Positions 7,605-17,852 of a stretch of 64,000 bases of DNA are shown here, in pieces. The notes beneath the pieces were generated by a model that made no database searches, had not been told where the DNA came from, and saw nothing but the letters and a program-made list of their open reading frames with translations. The stretch's first letter is position 1, and each line of letters opens with the position of its first letter. The stretch comes from Massilia mucilaginosa. Its GTDB lineage: Bacteria > Pseudomonadota > Gammaproteobacteria > Burkholderiales > Burkholderiaceae_D. The translations under genes were made by a program, and so were the position numbers. The DNA lies in the NCBI RefSeq assembly GCF_011682145.1, contig NZ_WHJH01000017.1, forward strand, positions 1 through 64,000, given 5' to 3'.

Positions 7605-8630
7605 ATGATCAAGAAATTGCTTGTCACCCTACTGATGTCGATGTCGGCCGCGGCCGCCATGGCCGTGCCATTCGGCTCGCAATCGGTACTGGTGATCGAG
7701 GACGACACCGGCAAGGTTCTCCTCGAAAAGAATGCCAACCAGGTCGTTTCGATCGCCTCGCTGACCAAGCTGATGACCGCCATGGTCGTGCTCGACGCGA
7801 AGCAGAACATGAACGAACTGATCGCCATCGACCAGCGCGATGTCGACATCGTCAAGCACAGCACCTCGCGCGTGCCGGTCGGCGGCGTGATCAGCCGCCA
7901 GGACGTGCTCGCGCTGGCCCTGATGAGTTCCGACAACCGTGCCGCCGCCGCCCTGGGCCGCACCTTTCCGGGCGGCGTGGTGGCCTTCAAGTCGGCCGTG
8001 CGCGCCAAGGTGGCCGCGCTGGGCATGACGCAAACGGTCATCGAAGAGCCGACCGGCCTGTCGCCGAACAACAAGTCGACCGCGCTGGACCTGGTCAAGA
8101 TGGCCAAAGCGGCGTCGGCGTATCCGGAAATTGCGCGCATCACGACCGAGTCAAGCGACACGATCAATATCAGCGGGCGCGAGGTCGAGTACCGCAACAC
8201 CAACCGCCTGGTCGGCGCCAAGGGCTGGGAAATCGGCCTGTCGAAGACCGGGTATACCGAAGAAGCGGGACGCTGCCTGATCATGAAGATCAAATCGGCG
8301 GGCAAGAATGCGACCCTGGTGCTGCTCAATGCCAAAGCCAGTTCGGCGCGCATCGTGGATGCGCTCAGCATCCGCCGTTTTATCGCCGGCGATGAAGCAC
8401 CGGCGCCGGTGATTGCCCGCGCCAGGGCGCGCCAGCGCACCAACCAGCCGGTGATCGTGCTGGCGTCGGCGGCGCGTGCCCCGGTGATCAAGGCCAGCCT
8501 GCGCGGTCATGGACGCCATCAACCGCGCGTGGTGGCCTCGGCCAAAGCCCCGGTGGTCAAGGCGCGCCTGAACAGCCGCGTGAAGCTAAAGCAGAACAAG
8601 CCAGTCATCCACGTTCACCGCCGCGCTTGA
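7605..8630 (+). CDS. pbpG: PBP7-type D-alanyl-D-alanine endopeptidase with basic tail
   Basis: 341 residues with a signal peptide (cleavage near AMA-V, residue 20). All three penicillin-binding motifs are present: SLTK (Ser52 nucleophile, Lys55), SDN (109-111) and KTG (214-216). It is the peptidase S11 family, most like PBP7, which cuts DD-crosslinks in peptidoglycan during growth and remodelling. Residues from about 266 onward are an added Arg/Lys/His/Ala/Val-rich tail with repeated APVIKA/APVVKA segments, not part of the enzyme. It may bind the acidic cell envelope. The gene is convergent with recD. Confidence 0.85.
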   Translation: MIKKLLVTLLMSMSAAAAMAVPFGSQSVLVIEDDTGKVLLEKNANQVVSIASLTKLMTAMVVLDAKQNMNELIAIDQRDVDIVKHSTSRVPVGGVISRQDVLALALMSSDNRAAAALGRTFPGGVVAFKSAVRAKVAALGMTQTVIEEPTGLSPNNKSTALDLVKMAKAASAYPEIARITTESSDTINISGREVEYRNTNRLVGAKGWEIGLSKTGYTEEAGRCLIMKIKSAGKNATLVLLNAKASSARIVDALSIRRFIAGDEAPAPVIARARARQRTNQPVIVLASAARAPVIKASLRGHGRHQPRVVASAKAPVVKARLNSRVKLKQNKPVIHVHRRA

Positions 8631-8669
8631 TCGAAACACGGCACGGCACCGGGGTGCTCGCGCAAGCCG

Positions 8670-10598
8670 TCACCCCGCAATCATTTCCCTTAGCCCGCTG
8701 GCGCGCTGCGTGCGCTGCGCAATCGACTCCCCCAAAATCGCCGCCCCCGGCGACACCAGGGTGAACTGCGCGCTGGCCCGCGTAATCCCCGTATAAATCA
8801 GCTCGCGCGCAATCATCGCCCCGCGCTCGCGCGGCAGCACCAGCACCGTGTGGGCAAACTCCGATCCCTGCGATTTGTGCACCGTCATCGCGAACGCGGT
8901 CTCCACGTGCCGCAACCTGGTCGCCAGCACGCTGCGTACCTTGTCGCCCTCCAAAAAGTACACGCGCAGCGATCCCGGACGCGCCGGATCGCCCAGGGTC
9001 AGCCCGATATCGCCATTGAACACACCGGTGCCGTAATCGTTCCGCGTAATCATGACCGGCCGCCCCACATACCACTCGCCCCGGCGCCGGATCAACCCCG
9101 CCCCATCGAGCCGCTGTTCGATCGCGTCGTTCAAACCACCCACGCCCCACTCGCCCTCGCGCACCGCGCACAGCACGCGGAACGCCTCGAAACGGTGCAG
9201 CACCGCGCGCACCCAGGTCTCGTGCGCCTGGCCGCCATCGCCCTCTTTCAACAACGACAGATACGGCGCATAGCCGTCGAACGCCAGCTGTACCACATGC
9301 TGCTGGTGCCCGTGCTCGATCCAGCGCACCGTGCCGTCGCCTCCGCGCAGCACTTCCTCGGCACGCGCCACATCGCCCGCGTTCACCGCCAGCGCCAGTT
9401 GCCCGATCGGGCCACTGAAACGGCGGCTGCTGCGCAGCATGACGGTCTGCTGCGCCAGCGCCCCGCCAGTGCCGCCATACTCGGCCGGAATGGTCTCGCC
9501 ACTGGCCGCCAGCGCATACGCCATCGTGGCCGCCGAATAGCCGCCCGCCTGGGCGTCGCGGCACAAGTCGCCCAGCACCGCGCCCGCCTCCACCGACGCC
9601 AGCTGGTCTTTGTCGCCGAGCAGGATCAAGGTCGCGCCGGCGGGCAGCGCGTCCAGCAGGGACGCCATCATTTCCAGATGCACCATCGACGCTTCGTCGA
9701 CAATGAGCACGTCGATATCGAGCGGATTGCCCTTGTTGTGCGCGAAGGTGCGGGTGTCCGGACGCGCACCCAGCAAACTATGCAAGGTGCGCGCCGCGCC
9801 CATGCGGGCGGTCAGGTCGCGCAGCGGCAGTGTGGTGCCAACCTTGTCGGCCAGCTCGGTGAGCGCCTTGTCGATCGATTGCTTGAGGCGCGCCGCCGCC
9901 TTGCCGGTCGGCGCGGCCAGGGCGATGCGCTGGCGTCCGGCGTCCGGCGCCACCGCGAACAGCAGTGCCAGCAGGCGCGCCACCGTGTAGGTCTTGCCGG
10001 TGCCCGGACCGCCGGTGATGATGGCGATCGCGCCGCGCAGCGCGATCGCGCAGGCCAGCTTTTGCCAGTCCGGCCCCTTGACGCGGCGCTCGGACGCGAA
10101 CAGCACATCGAGCCAGATGCGCACCGCCGGCGCATCGACCTCGCGCACCTGCTCGGCACGCGCGCGGATGGTGTGCGCGACCAGGGTTTCGTCGCGCCAG
10201 TAACGGCGCAGGTACAGGCGCTCGCCGTCGAGCACCAGCGGCTGGTCGAAATCGAGATCGCCCACGCGCCACACCTGGCTTGATGCCGTCAGCTGGTCGA
10301 TCCAGCCCTTGCGGTTCTTCGGCAGCGCCCCGGCCGACTTGGCCAGCGCATCCCATTGCTCCTTGTCCCAGGCCATCAGGGTGGCCGGGTCGAGCGCCAG
10401 CTGGTCGAGCATCAGGCAGCTGTGGCCACGCCCCTCCAGCTCCGACAGCAGCACGCAGGCCAGCATCAGCGCCGGCGTGGCGCTGCCGAGCGAGCCGACG
10501 AAGCGCGCAAAGGTGCCGGACAGGCGCCGCAACTGGCCGTCTTCGGTCAGCGTGGCGACCTCGATCCACAGGGCGTCGAGCGTGATCGCCGGCTTCAT
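8670..10598 (-). CDS. recD: Exodeoxyribonuclease V alpha subunit RecD
   Basis: 642 residues. A 5'-3' superfamily 1 helicase of the RecBCD complex, which processes double-strand ends for recombination and degrades linear foreign DNA. Visible are Walker A (GGPGTGKT near residue 195), the Walker B-type DEASM, GDKDQL (motif III) and the C-terminal TVHKSQGSEF and YTGITRA motifs. Its ATG overlaps the recB stop by ATGA, so translation is coupled. It is the last gene of recC-recB-recD. Confidence 0.95.
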   Translation of the reverse strand: MKPAITLDALWIEVATLTEDGQLRRLSGTFARFVGSLGSATPALMLACVLLSELEGRGHSCLMLDQLALDPATLMAWDKEQWDALAKSAGALPKNRKGWIDQLTASSQVWRVGDLDFDQPLVLDGERLYLRRYWRDETLVAHTIRARAEQVREVDAPAVRIWLDVLFASERRVKGPDWQKLACAIALRGAIAIITGGPGTGKTYTVARLLALLFAVAPDAGRQRIALAAPTGKAAARLKQSIDKALTELADKVGTTLPLRDLTARMGAARTLHSLLGARPDTRTFAHNKGNPLDIDVLIVDEASMVHLEMMASLLDALPAGATLILLGDKDQLASVEAGAVLGDLCRDAQAGGYSAATMAYALAASGETIPAEYGGTGGALAQQTVMLRSSRRFSGPIGQLALAVNAGDVARAEEVLRGGDGTVRWIEHGHQQHVVQLAFDGYAPYLSLLKEGDGGQAHETWVRAVLHRFEAFRVLCAVREGEWGVGGLNDAIEQRLDGAGLIRRRGEWYVGRPVMITRNDYGTGVFNGDIGLTLGDPARPGSLRVYFLEGDKVRSVLATRLRHVETAFAMTVHKSQGSEFAHTVLVLPRERGAMIARELIYTGITRASAQFTLVSPGAAILGESIAQRTQRASGLREMIAG

Positions 10599-13500
10599 GC
10601 GTCACCCCGCGTCGACACGCCAAGCAGCGCGTCCAGGGCATCGAGCAGCATCACGTCCGGCTCTAACAGGTAGCAGCCGCGCGTGCTGGTGTTGGCGATC
10701 CCGCGCAGGAACAGGAAGATCGCGCCGCCCAGCTGGCGCGCCGGCTCGTACGCCTCGCCCAAACGGCTCTTGAGCAGGCGATGCAGGGCCAGCATGTAGA
10801 TGGCGCCCTGGATGTCGTAGCGGTGCGCCGCCATGCCCACCGCCATCCCGGCCTTGCTGTAAGCGGCGTCGCTTGGGCCGAGCGCGTTCGATTTGTAATC
10901 GATCACCCAGTAGCGGCCCTCGTGCTCGAACACCAGGTCGGCGAAGCCCTTGAGCATGCCGTGCAGGTAGCGCTCCGGCAGCGACGGGCGCGCCGTCTTG
11001 CCGAGCAGGTTGGCGCTGCACAGCCGGTCCAGCGCGGCGCTGTTCAAGTGCTCGCTGGGGAACCAGAATTCCATCTCGGGGATCACGCGCCCGAGCGCCG
11101 CCAGCGGCGCGCCAAGCTGCGGCAGCGGCGTGGTCGCCACCGCGCGCAGCCAGGTCACCGCATCTTCCTGGCGATGGCCCCAGCCGGCGCGCTCGCAGCG
11201 CTGGCCCAGGCGCGCGCTGAACTGCTCGTCGTCGGCAATCGCAAAACCCTCCTGTCCCATCCACTCAAGCTGTTCGTGCAAAAAATTCCCGGGCACGGAA
11301 CCGCGCGGGAAGCGGTGCCAGGGCGCGTCGTCGGTACGCGGCGCCTGTTGTTGCTGTTCTTCGTCGAACAGCGTCTCTTCCTGCGCGCGCATGGGCGCCG
11401 CGTTGGTCTGGCGCGTGAGGGACGTGAACGACCCCACCGCCCAGTTGCGCTCGAAACTGGCGCCGAATGCGGCCGCGTCCACCAGCGCCGGACGGGCTTC
11501 GTCGCGCGCCAGCATGGTGATGCCTTGCGGCGTATCGAGCGCCTGCAGGTCGATCGCTTGCGAGCCGCCGCGCAGCTTTTCCCAGTACGGGCCGATGTCG
11601 GCCGCGCCAATCGGCTGCCCGCCCGTAAGCAGGTAGCCGAGCGCCGATTCGTGCAGCTTGTTGTCGCCCGCCTTGCGCGCCGTGACCGCAGCCACGCCCA
11701 GCCACAGGAAGTGGCGCGCACGCGTGACCGCCACGTACAGCAGGCGCAGGTCTTCTTCGATGCGCGCGCGGTCGACCGCGTTCATCGCTTCGTCCGACAG
11801 CGCCAGGTCGATGCGGCGCACGCCATCGCGTCCGACGAATTCGAAAAAGCTGCGGTTGCGCCGGTCGGTGGTGCGCGCCGTGACCGCGAACGGCAGGTAC
11901 ACCAGCGGATACTCCAGCCCCTTGGACTTGTGCACCGTGACCACCTTGACCAGCTCCGCATCGCTCTCCAGGCGCAGCACGCGTTCGTCGCCGCCCTCGC
12001 CCACCCCGGCAAGCTGCTCGGCGAACCAGCGGATCAGCGCCTGCTCGCCTTCGAGCTGGCTGCTGGCGCTTTGCAGCAGTTCGGCCAGGTGCAGCAGGTT
12101 GGTCAGGCGCCGCTCGCCGCCGGCCTGCCGCAACAGCGCGGCGGGCAGGCGCATGTCGTGGATGAAGCGGCGCAGCATGGCCAGCACGCCCTGGCGCTGC
12201 CACACAATGTGCAGACCCTTCAACTGCTCGACCCGCACTTCCCACGCCAGTTCGTCCGACGACAGGCGCGCCAGTTCGCCCAGCGACAGGCCGGATGTGC
12301 GGGTGGCAAACGCCGCGCGCGCCAGCGCCCCGTCGAGCGGATTGGCCACCGCCTGCAACCAGCGCAGCACGTCGGCCGCCTCTTCGCTTTCGATCACCGA
12401 GTCCTTGTCGGACAGGTACACGCTCGGTATCTTGCGCTGCGCCAGCGCGCGCCGGATCGCGGTCGCCTCGCGCCGGTCGCGCACCAGGATGGCGATATCG
12501 GCCGGGACCAGGCGCGTGAAGACGCCGTTTTCACTAAAACCGGCCTGCGGATCGTTCAGCAGGCCGACGATATGCTCGGCGCTGTGATGGGCAAAAAATT
12601 CGCGGTAGTCGTCGGCTTTCAGGTCGTCGCGGTCGGTGCTGCAAATGGCCAGCGCCTGATAGGGCCCGTCCACGCCCACCAGTTGCTGGTCCCGGCCTTT
12701 GGCCGCCACCGCGTCGAACGGCAGCGGATTGACGCCGCCTTTGCGGAAGCGGAAGGCGCCGGCGGCAAAGCCGGGATGGCCGTCGCGCCCTTCGGCGTGC
12801 AAGAACAGCTGGTTGACCGCTTCCACCAGCGCCGCCGTCGAACGGTAGTTGGTGCCGAGCTGGTAGTGGCGCCCTTCGGTGGCGGCGCGCGCGTCCAGGT
12901 AGCTGTGGATGTCGGCGCCGCGAAAGCCGTAGATAGACTGCTTCGGGTCGCCGATCAGGAACAGGCCGCGCGCCGGATCGTTGTCCGCCACCCGGTACAG
13001 CAAGTTGAAGATCGCGTACTGGTCGGGCGAGGTGTCCTGGAATTCATCGACCATCGCCACCGGGAACTGGTCGACGATGCGCTGGCGCAGCGCTTCGCCG
13101 TTGGCGCCTTCGAGCGCGCTTTTCAGGCGCTCGAGCATGTCGGCAAAACCGAACTGGCGCTTGCGGCGCTTGAGTTCCATCATGCGCCGCGCGATATGAA
13201 AGGCGGCGTGCCGGTACAGCGCGTGCGCCAGCGGGTCGATGGCCTTGAGCGCTTCCCACAGGTCGGTGGTGGCCTCGAAACATGGCGGAATCTCGGCGGA
13301 AAAGCCTTTGCTGAAAGCATCCGTGATGCCGTCGGGCGTGAGGCGGTGCCAGGCCGTGTCGGTCAGGGCCGGCATCAGCATGGCGGGCGCGCGCGCCCAG
13401 ATGCGCAGCGCGTCGAACCACTTCACCAGCGAATCGGCGCGCAGCTTGTTCCCGTTGAAGCACTTGGGGGCGATCTCGCGCTGGCCGGCGATCCACTGTT

Positions 13501-14236
13501 CCATGGCGTCGGCGCGTTCGGCCCAACCGGCTTTGAGCCTGGCCAGTTCGGCCGCCTGCGTGCGCTCGACCCGGTCGATCGCTTCTTCCAGCGATTCGTC
13601 GGGCGGATCGCCCAGCACCGCGACCCGGCGCACCAGTTCGCGCACGGTGTTCTTGAGCGCGCGCACATCGGGCCAGCACGCGAGCAGCGCGCCGAGCGCA
13701 CCGCTGTCGAGCGGGTACACGTTCTGGCGCCAGTAGTCATGCGCCGCGTCCTCGAACAGCGCGTGTTCGTCGCTGACCAGTTCTTCGTCGAACAGGCTGC
13801 CGCTGTCGAACGCGTGCTCGCGCAGCATGCGTTGGCACCAGGCGTCGATGGTGAAGATCGCCGCTTCGTCCATGGTGTCGGCGGCCAGCATCAGGCGGTG
13901 CGCGGCGACCATGCGCTCGCCCTCGCTGCCGCAGGCGTCGGCCAGCGCGTTCAGGTAAGGATCGACCAGATCGAGCTCGCCCCGGAAAAATCCCGCGGCT
14001 TCGACCAGGCGCTCGCGCACCCGGTTCGACAGCTCGCGCGTGGCGGCGCGGGTGAACGTCATCACCAGTATTTCGGACGGCAGCAGCGCGCGCGCAAAGC
14101 CGTTCTCGCCGCCGTGGCCGAGCACCAGGCGCAGGTAAAGGGCGGCGATGGTCCAGGTTTTTCCGGTGCCGGCGGACGCCTCGATCAGGCGCGTGCCGGA
14201 CAGCGGAAAATTGAGTGCGTCGAGCAGCTCGCTCAT
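10595..14236 (-). CDS. recB: Exodeoxyribonuclease V beta subunit RecB
   Basis: 1213 residues starting at ATG 14236 (MSELLDALNFPLSG). The open frame extends further upstream, but that part is out-of-frame recC. N-terminal UvrD-type helicase: Walker A ASAGTGKT (20-27), VDEFQDTSPDQY, GDPKQSIYGFRG, VHKSKGLEYPLVYLPF. The C-terminal nuclease has the PD-(D/E)XK signature GFADLVFEHEGRYWVIDYKS. It supplies the 3'-5' motor and the only nuclease of RecBCD. It is linked by 4-bp ATGA overlaps to recC upstream and recD downstream. Confidence 0.96.
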   Translation of the reverse strand: MSELLDALNFPLSGTRLIEASAGTGKTWTIAALYLRLVLGHGGENGFARALLPSEILVMTFTRAATRELSNRVRERLVEAAGFFRGELDLVDPYLNALADACGSEGERMVAAHRLMLAADTMDEAAIFTIDAWCQRMLREHAFDSGSLFDEELVSDEHALFEDAAHDYWRQNVYPLDSGALGALLACWPDVRALKNTVRELVRRVAVLGDPPDESLEEAIDRVERTQAAELARLKAGWAERADAMEQWIAGQREIAPKCFNGNKLRADSLVKWFDALRIWARAPAMLMPALTDTAWHRLTPDGITDAFSKGFSAEIPPCFEATTDLWEALKAIDPLAHALYRHAAFHIARRMMELKRRKRQFGFADMLERLKSALEGANGEALRQRIVDQFPVAMVDEFQDTSPDQYAIFNLLYRVADNDPARGLFLIGDPKQSIYGFRGADIHSYLDARAATEGRHYQLGTNYRSTAALVEAVNQLFLHAEGRDGHPGFAAGAFRFRKGGVNPLPFDAVAAKGRDQQLVGVDGPYQALAICSTDRDDLKADDYREFFAHHSAEHIVGLLNDPQAGFSENGVFTRLVPADIAILVRDRREATAIRRALAQRKIPSVYLSDKDSVIESEEAADVLRWLQAVANPLDGALARAAFATRTSGLSLGELARLSSDELAWEVRVEQLKGLHIVWQRQGVLAMLRRFIHDMRLPAALLRQAGGERRLTNLLHLAELLQSASSQLEGEQALIRWFAEQLAGVGEGGDERVLRLESDAELVKVVTVHKSKGLEYPLVYLPFAVTARTTDRRNRSFFEFVGRDGVRRIDLALSDEAMNAVDRARIEEDLRLLYVAVTRARHFLWLGVAAVTARKAGDNKLHESALGYLLTGGQPIGAADIGPYWEKLRGGSQAIDLQALDTPQGITMLARDEARPALVDAAAFGASFERNWAVGSFTSLTRQTNAAPMRAQEETLFDEEQQQQAPRTDDAPWHRFPRGSVPGNFLHEQLEWMGQEGFAIADDEQFSARLGQRCERAGWGHRQEDAVTWLRAVATTPLPQLGAPLAALGRVIPEMEFWFPSEHLNSAALDRLCSANLLGKTARPSLPERYLHGMLKGFADLVFEHEGRYWVIDYKSNALGPSDAAYSKAGMAVGMAAHRYDIQGAIYMLALHRLLKSRLGEAYEPARQLGGAIFLFLRGIANTSTRGCYLLEPDVMLLDALDALLGVSTRGDA

Positions 14237-17200
14237 GGCGTATCCCTGTCCATGGCCGCGATTTCGATGTGCTGGCCGAGCCAGCGCGCCAATGGTCCGT
14301 ACAGCGCTTCGGCCACCGCCGGGAACTCGCCGCTGGCGGTCAAGGCCGCATAGTCGGGCCACAGGCGCGCCAGGCACTGGTCCAGCACTTCGCCGGACAG
14401 CTCGAAGCCGCCGTCGTAGGTGCTGCGCGGTTCGCCCTGCTGCAACAAGGCGAGCGCGGTCTTGCAGGCCACCGGCAGCGGTTGATCCATGTTGCGGCGC
14501 CACAGCGCCACCAGCTCGGCCAGCTGCGCGTACGATTCGTCGCGCTCGAGCGGCGCCAGCATGACGATGGCGTCGCGCGCCACCAGGTAGCCGGTGACCG
14601 GCTGGCCGACCGCCGCCGCCGCCAGTTGGCGCAGCCACGGGGCGATCAGCTTGTCGCCGCGCGGCGCGCCTTTCTTGTCGAGCACCTTGGACGAGATTTG
14701 CAGCAGCCACGCCGTTTCGCTGGCGTTGCGGCGCAGTTTGTCGACCCAGTCTTCCAGGTGCACGCCGTTCAGGTCCAGGCTCACCGCCAGCTTGGGGGCG
14801 ATCTCGCCGAAGCGCGCGCCCAGGGTCAGCCAGGCGGTCCGCACCGGCACCAGGCCCTCGACCAGCTGCTCCTGCCACTGTTTGCCGACCAGGCCAATCG
14901 GCAGCACGCCTTCGCGCTTGAGGCGCTCGGCGCGCGCGCTCAAGCTGTCGCGCACTTCGTGCAGTTCCTCTGGCGTGGCGGCATCGTCAAGCAGGCTGTC
15001 TTCCAAAAAATAGCGTTCCAGCGCGTCGAGCGAAAACGGTTCTTCGTCCTCGCCCACGGCCTGGGCATCGCCGAACGCCACGCCCAGACGGCGCCGGAAG
15101 AAGTAGCGCGCCGGCTGGCGCAGGAAGTTCGCCAGTTCGCCCAGCTTGAGGCGGTATTCGGCTTCGAGTTCGAACGGCGGCAGCACCGCGTCGTCGAGTG
15201 AGTCGACAGCGCCATGCGCGGCGCGCCATTCGGCGGCGTAGGTCAGCATGCCGCCCTGCTCGAAATAGCGCCGGCTGAACGGTTGCAGCGCATGCTCGGT
15301 GGTCATGGCGGCCAGGTCCAGGTCCCAGCCCTCGGCCAGGTAGTCGCGCAGCTGCGAGACCAGCACCGACGCCGGCTGCTCGCTGTTGTCGCGCACATTG
15401 CGCCCGACCCAGCTGACGTACAGCTTGTCGCGCGCGGCCAGCACGGCTTCGAGCATCAGATAGCGGTCGTCGTCGCGGCGCGAGCGGTCGCCCGGGCGCG
15501 CCATGCCGGGCAGCGCCAGCAAATCAAAATCGGCCTGGCGCGCGCGGCGCGGGAAGTCGCCATCGTTCATGCCGAGCAGGCACACCACCCGAAACGGCAC
15601 GGCGCGCATCGGCATCAGGGTGCAGAAGGTCACGCCGCCGGAAACGAACTGGTGGTTCAGGGTCGGTTCGTCGAGGGCGCCCAGCCATGCTTCGCGCAGC
15701 ACCGCCAGCGGCACCGCTTCGTCGAAGCCGGCGCTGTCGCAGGTCTCGAGCCAGCGTTGCAGGGCGTCGTGCAATTGCGCGAGCGTGAGGCGGTCGCCTT
15801 CTTCGGACGCGGCGAAAAATGCCGCCAGCAGCGCGCGCGCCTGCTCGCCCCATTGCGCCGGCGTGCGCGACTCGGCCAAGGTGGCGCGCCAGGCCAGCAG
15901 GGTTTCGATCAGCTGCGCCAGCGAGCCGGCCAGCGCGGCGTCCAGCCCGCCCACTTCGGCGTACGGTTCGATTTGCCGGAAGCTGCCGCCGGCGCCGCTG
16001 GCGTAACCGAGCAGCATGCGGCGCACCCCGAAAATCCAGGCATTCTGCTCGCCCGCCGAACCGAGACCCAGGCCGTCGCGGTGCTGCTGGTCGAGGCCCC
16101 AGCGCACGCTGGCGCCCTCGATCCAGTTGCCGAGGATCGGCAGTTCGTCGTCGGTCAGGCCGAAGCGCGCGGCCAGCGCCGGCACGTCGAGCAGGTCGCG
16201 TACTTCGCTCTGGCGGCAGCGCTGCTGCGGCAGGCGCAACAGCCATTCGAGCGACACCAGCAGCGGGTTGACGCTGCGGTCCTTGACGTCGCCGATTTCG
16301 AACGGGATGAAGCGCGGGTCGCTGCGCTTGTGCTGGTCGAAGACGGCGTGGATGGCGGCCGAAAAGGTGTCGATGTCGGGCACCATGACCACCACGTCGC
16401 GCGGACGCAGCCTGGCGCCGGGCGTGCCGAACCACGAGAGCAGCTGGTCGTGCAGGACCTCGACTTCGCGCTGCACACTATGGGCGACGTGGAATTCGAT
16501 CGAGTCGTCGCGCGGCGCAGGGTTGGCCAACGCGCCGGGTTGCGCCTGGCCCCGGGCGCACGGATGCTCGCGCAGCGGCAGCATGTCGCGCACGGCCGCC
16601 TGCACCTGCGCCAGCAGCGTATCGCCCTCGCCTTCGCTGAACAGGTCGATGCGCAGCTTGTCGGCGCGTTCGGCGGACTCGGTGTCGAATTCGTCGAGCA
16701 TGCGGATGAAGTCGCGCCCTTGCCTGCCCCAGCTGGCCAGCAGCGGATGGCTGTGCGCGTGCAGTTCTTCGAGCGGCACGCCGGACAGGTCGATGCCGCC
16801 GCGCTGGCGCTGGCGCTTGTGGGCGGCCTTGAGCAGTTCGCGCCCTTCGATGATGTCGCCCCAATAGAACTGGCACGGGTTCGGCACCGCCAGCAGCACC
16901 TGGGTGTGATGCGAGAGCGAGGCAATCGCCTGCAAGGTCTGGTACGGCAGGGCCGACATCCCGAACAGCACCACGCGGCGCGGCAGGCGTCCGGCCGGCG
17001 CTGCGCCGCTCTCGGCCGCGCGCACGAACTGCTGGTGGATGGTGGCGCGGCCCGACTCGCGCAACTGGGGCGGCAGGCTGTCGTTGACGGCGCGCCACAG
17101 GCAGCCCTGCCAGCGCTGGTCGGGCGTGAGCGGGGTCAGGTCGCCGCGCGCGCTGCGCAGGCGGTCGCGCCCCGCGCTCCAGTCGTCCAGCCAGTCGGCG

Positions 17201-17646
17201 CGGTACACCTGGTACTGGTCGTACAGGTCGGCCAGGCGCTCGGCCAGTTGCAGGCGCCGTTCGGGGTCGCCGTCGCCCAGGAAGTGGCGCAGCGGGGCGA
17301 AGGCGTCGTCGGCCAGCAGATGCGGCAGGAGCCGCATCAGGCGCCAGGTGAGCGGACCTTTGTCGTACGGGGAGCGGGTCGGCACCCTTTCGCGGCCAAG
17401 CATGCCACGGTAGGCTTCCCACAAAAAACGCGCAGGCAGCGCCACCCGGGTGGCCGCGCACACGCCCATTTCTTCGGCCAGGGCGATTTTCAGCCACTCG
17501 GCGACGCCGTTCGATTGCACCAGGATGGTTTCGGTTTCGAGCGGGTCGAGCGGGTGGTTGCGCAGCCAGGCAAAAAGCGCGGCACGCAGTTGCTCCATCT
17601 GGTTTCCGTGAAGGATAAGGAGGCCGGGCGTGACAGAGGAAGACAT
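14233..17646 (-). CDS. recC: Exodeoxyribonuclease V gamma subunit RecC
   Basis: 1137 residues from ATG 17646; an alternative ATG 12 nt further upstream cannot be excluded, as neither has a clear ribosome site. It is collinear with RecC: LILHGNQMEQLRAALFAWL, VQSNGVAEWLKIALAEEMGV, a central VMVPDIDTFSAAI and the C-terminal inactive nuclease-like part. RecC scans for Chi and holds the two motors. It is the first gene of recC-recB-recD, the usual order in this group. The 200 bp before it hold two hairpins. Confidence 0.93.
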   Translation of the reverse strand: MSSSVTPGLLILHGNQMEQLRAALFAWLRNHPLDPLETETILVQSNGVAEWLKIALAEEMGVCAATRVALPARFLWEAYRGMLGRERVPTRSPYDKGPLTWRLMRLLPHLLADDAFAPLRHFLGDGDPERRLQLAERLADLYDQYQVYRADWLDDWSAGRDRLRSARGDLTPLTPDQRWQGCLWRAVNDSLPPQLRESGRATIHQQFVRAAESGAAPAGRLPRRVVLFGMSALPYQTLQAIASLSHHTQVLLAVPNPCQFYWGDIIEGRELLKAAHKRQRQRGGIDLSGVPLEELHAHSHPLLASWGRQGRDFIRMLDEFDTESAERADKLRIDLFSEGEGDTLLAQVQAAVRDMLPLREHPCARGQAQPGALANPAPRDDSIEFHVAHSVQREVEVLHDQLLSWFGTPGARLRPRDVVVMVPDIDTFSAAIHAVFDQHKRSDPRFIPFEIGDVKDRSVNPLLVSLEWLLRLPQQRCRQSEVRDLLDVPALAARFGLTDDELPILGNWIEGASVRWGLDQQHRDGLGLGSAGEQNAWIFGVRRMLLGYASGAGGSFRQIEPYAEVGGLDAALAGSLAQLIETLLAWRATLAESRTPAQWGEQARALLAAFFAASEEGDRLTLAQLHDALQRWLETCDSAGFDEAVPLAVLREAWLGALDEPTLNHQFVSGGVTFCTLMPMRAVPFRVVCLLGMNDGDFPRRARQADFDLLALPGMARPGDRSRRDDDRYLMLEAVLAARDKLYVSWVGRNVRDNSEQPASVLVSQLRDYLAEGWDLDLAAMTTEHALQPFSRRYFEQGGMLTYAAEWRAAHGAVDSLDDAVLPPFELEAEYRLKLGELANFLRQPARYFFRRRLGVAFGDAQAVGEDEEPFSLDALERYFLEDSLLDDAATPEELHEVRDSLSARAERLKREGVLPIGLVGKQWQEQLVEGLVPVRTAWLTLGARFGEIAPKLAVSLDLNGVHLEDWVDKLRRNASETAWLLQISSKVLDKKGAPRGDKLIAPWLRQLAAAAVGQPVTGYLVARDAIVMLAPLERDESYAQLAELVALWRRNMDQPLPVACKTALALLQQGEPRSTYDGGFELSGEVLDQCLARLWPDYAALTASGEFPAVAEALYGPLARWLGQHIEIAAMDRDTP

Positions 17647-17753
17647 GGCGCACAGCATACTAGCTTTGGGCTGGGCGCGGTAGGGTGATACGTGCGGTCA
17701 AGGGGGTAAAGCGGACTCGACTTTAAGGATTTTGGCTGCGGAACGAAATTGGG

Positions 17754-17805
17754 TTCCCGCCTACGCGGGAAGTCTTTTCTGCCAATGGCAGGAAAGACGG
17801 TTTTT
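17754..17805. terminator. Two adjacent hairpins, plus-strand terminator-like
   Basis: A first hairpin TTCCCGC-CTAC-GCGGGAA (17754-17771) is followed by a 12-bp stem (17772-17798, loop AAT, one mismatch) and GGTTTTT. The T tract is on the plus strand, yet both neighbouring genes run on the minus strand. The first stem resembles short palindromic repeats common in beta-proteobacteria. Confidence 0.4.
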
Positions 17806-17852
17806 AGTGCTTGGGTACTAATTTTGCAAGCATGACTTATCGGCAAGCGGGC

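Noticed and set aside
10781-14353. A 1190-codon open frame on the plus strand
   Set aside because: It is the antisense of recB; high GC keeps it open. Composition is Arg/Gln/His-rich with no domain.
15214-17688. An 824-codon open frame on the plus strand
   Set aside because: Antisense of recC, same low-complexity signature.
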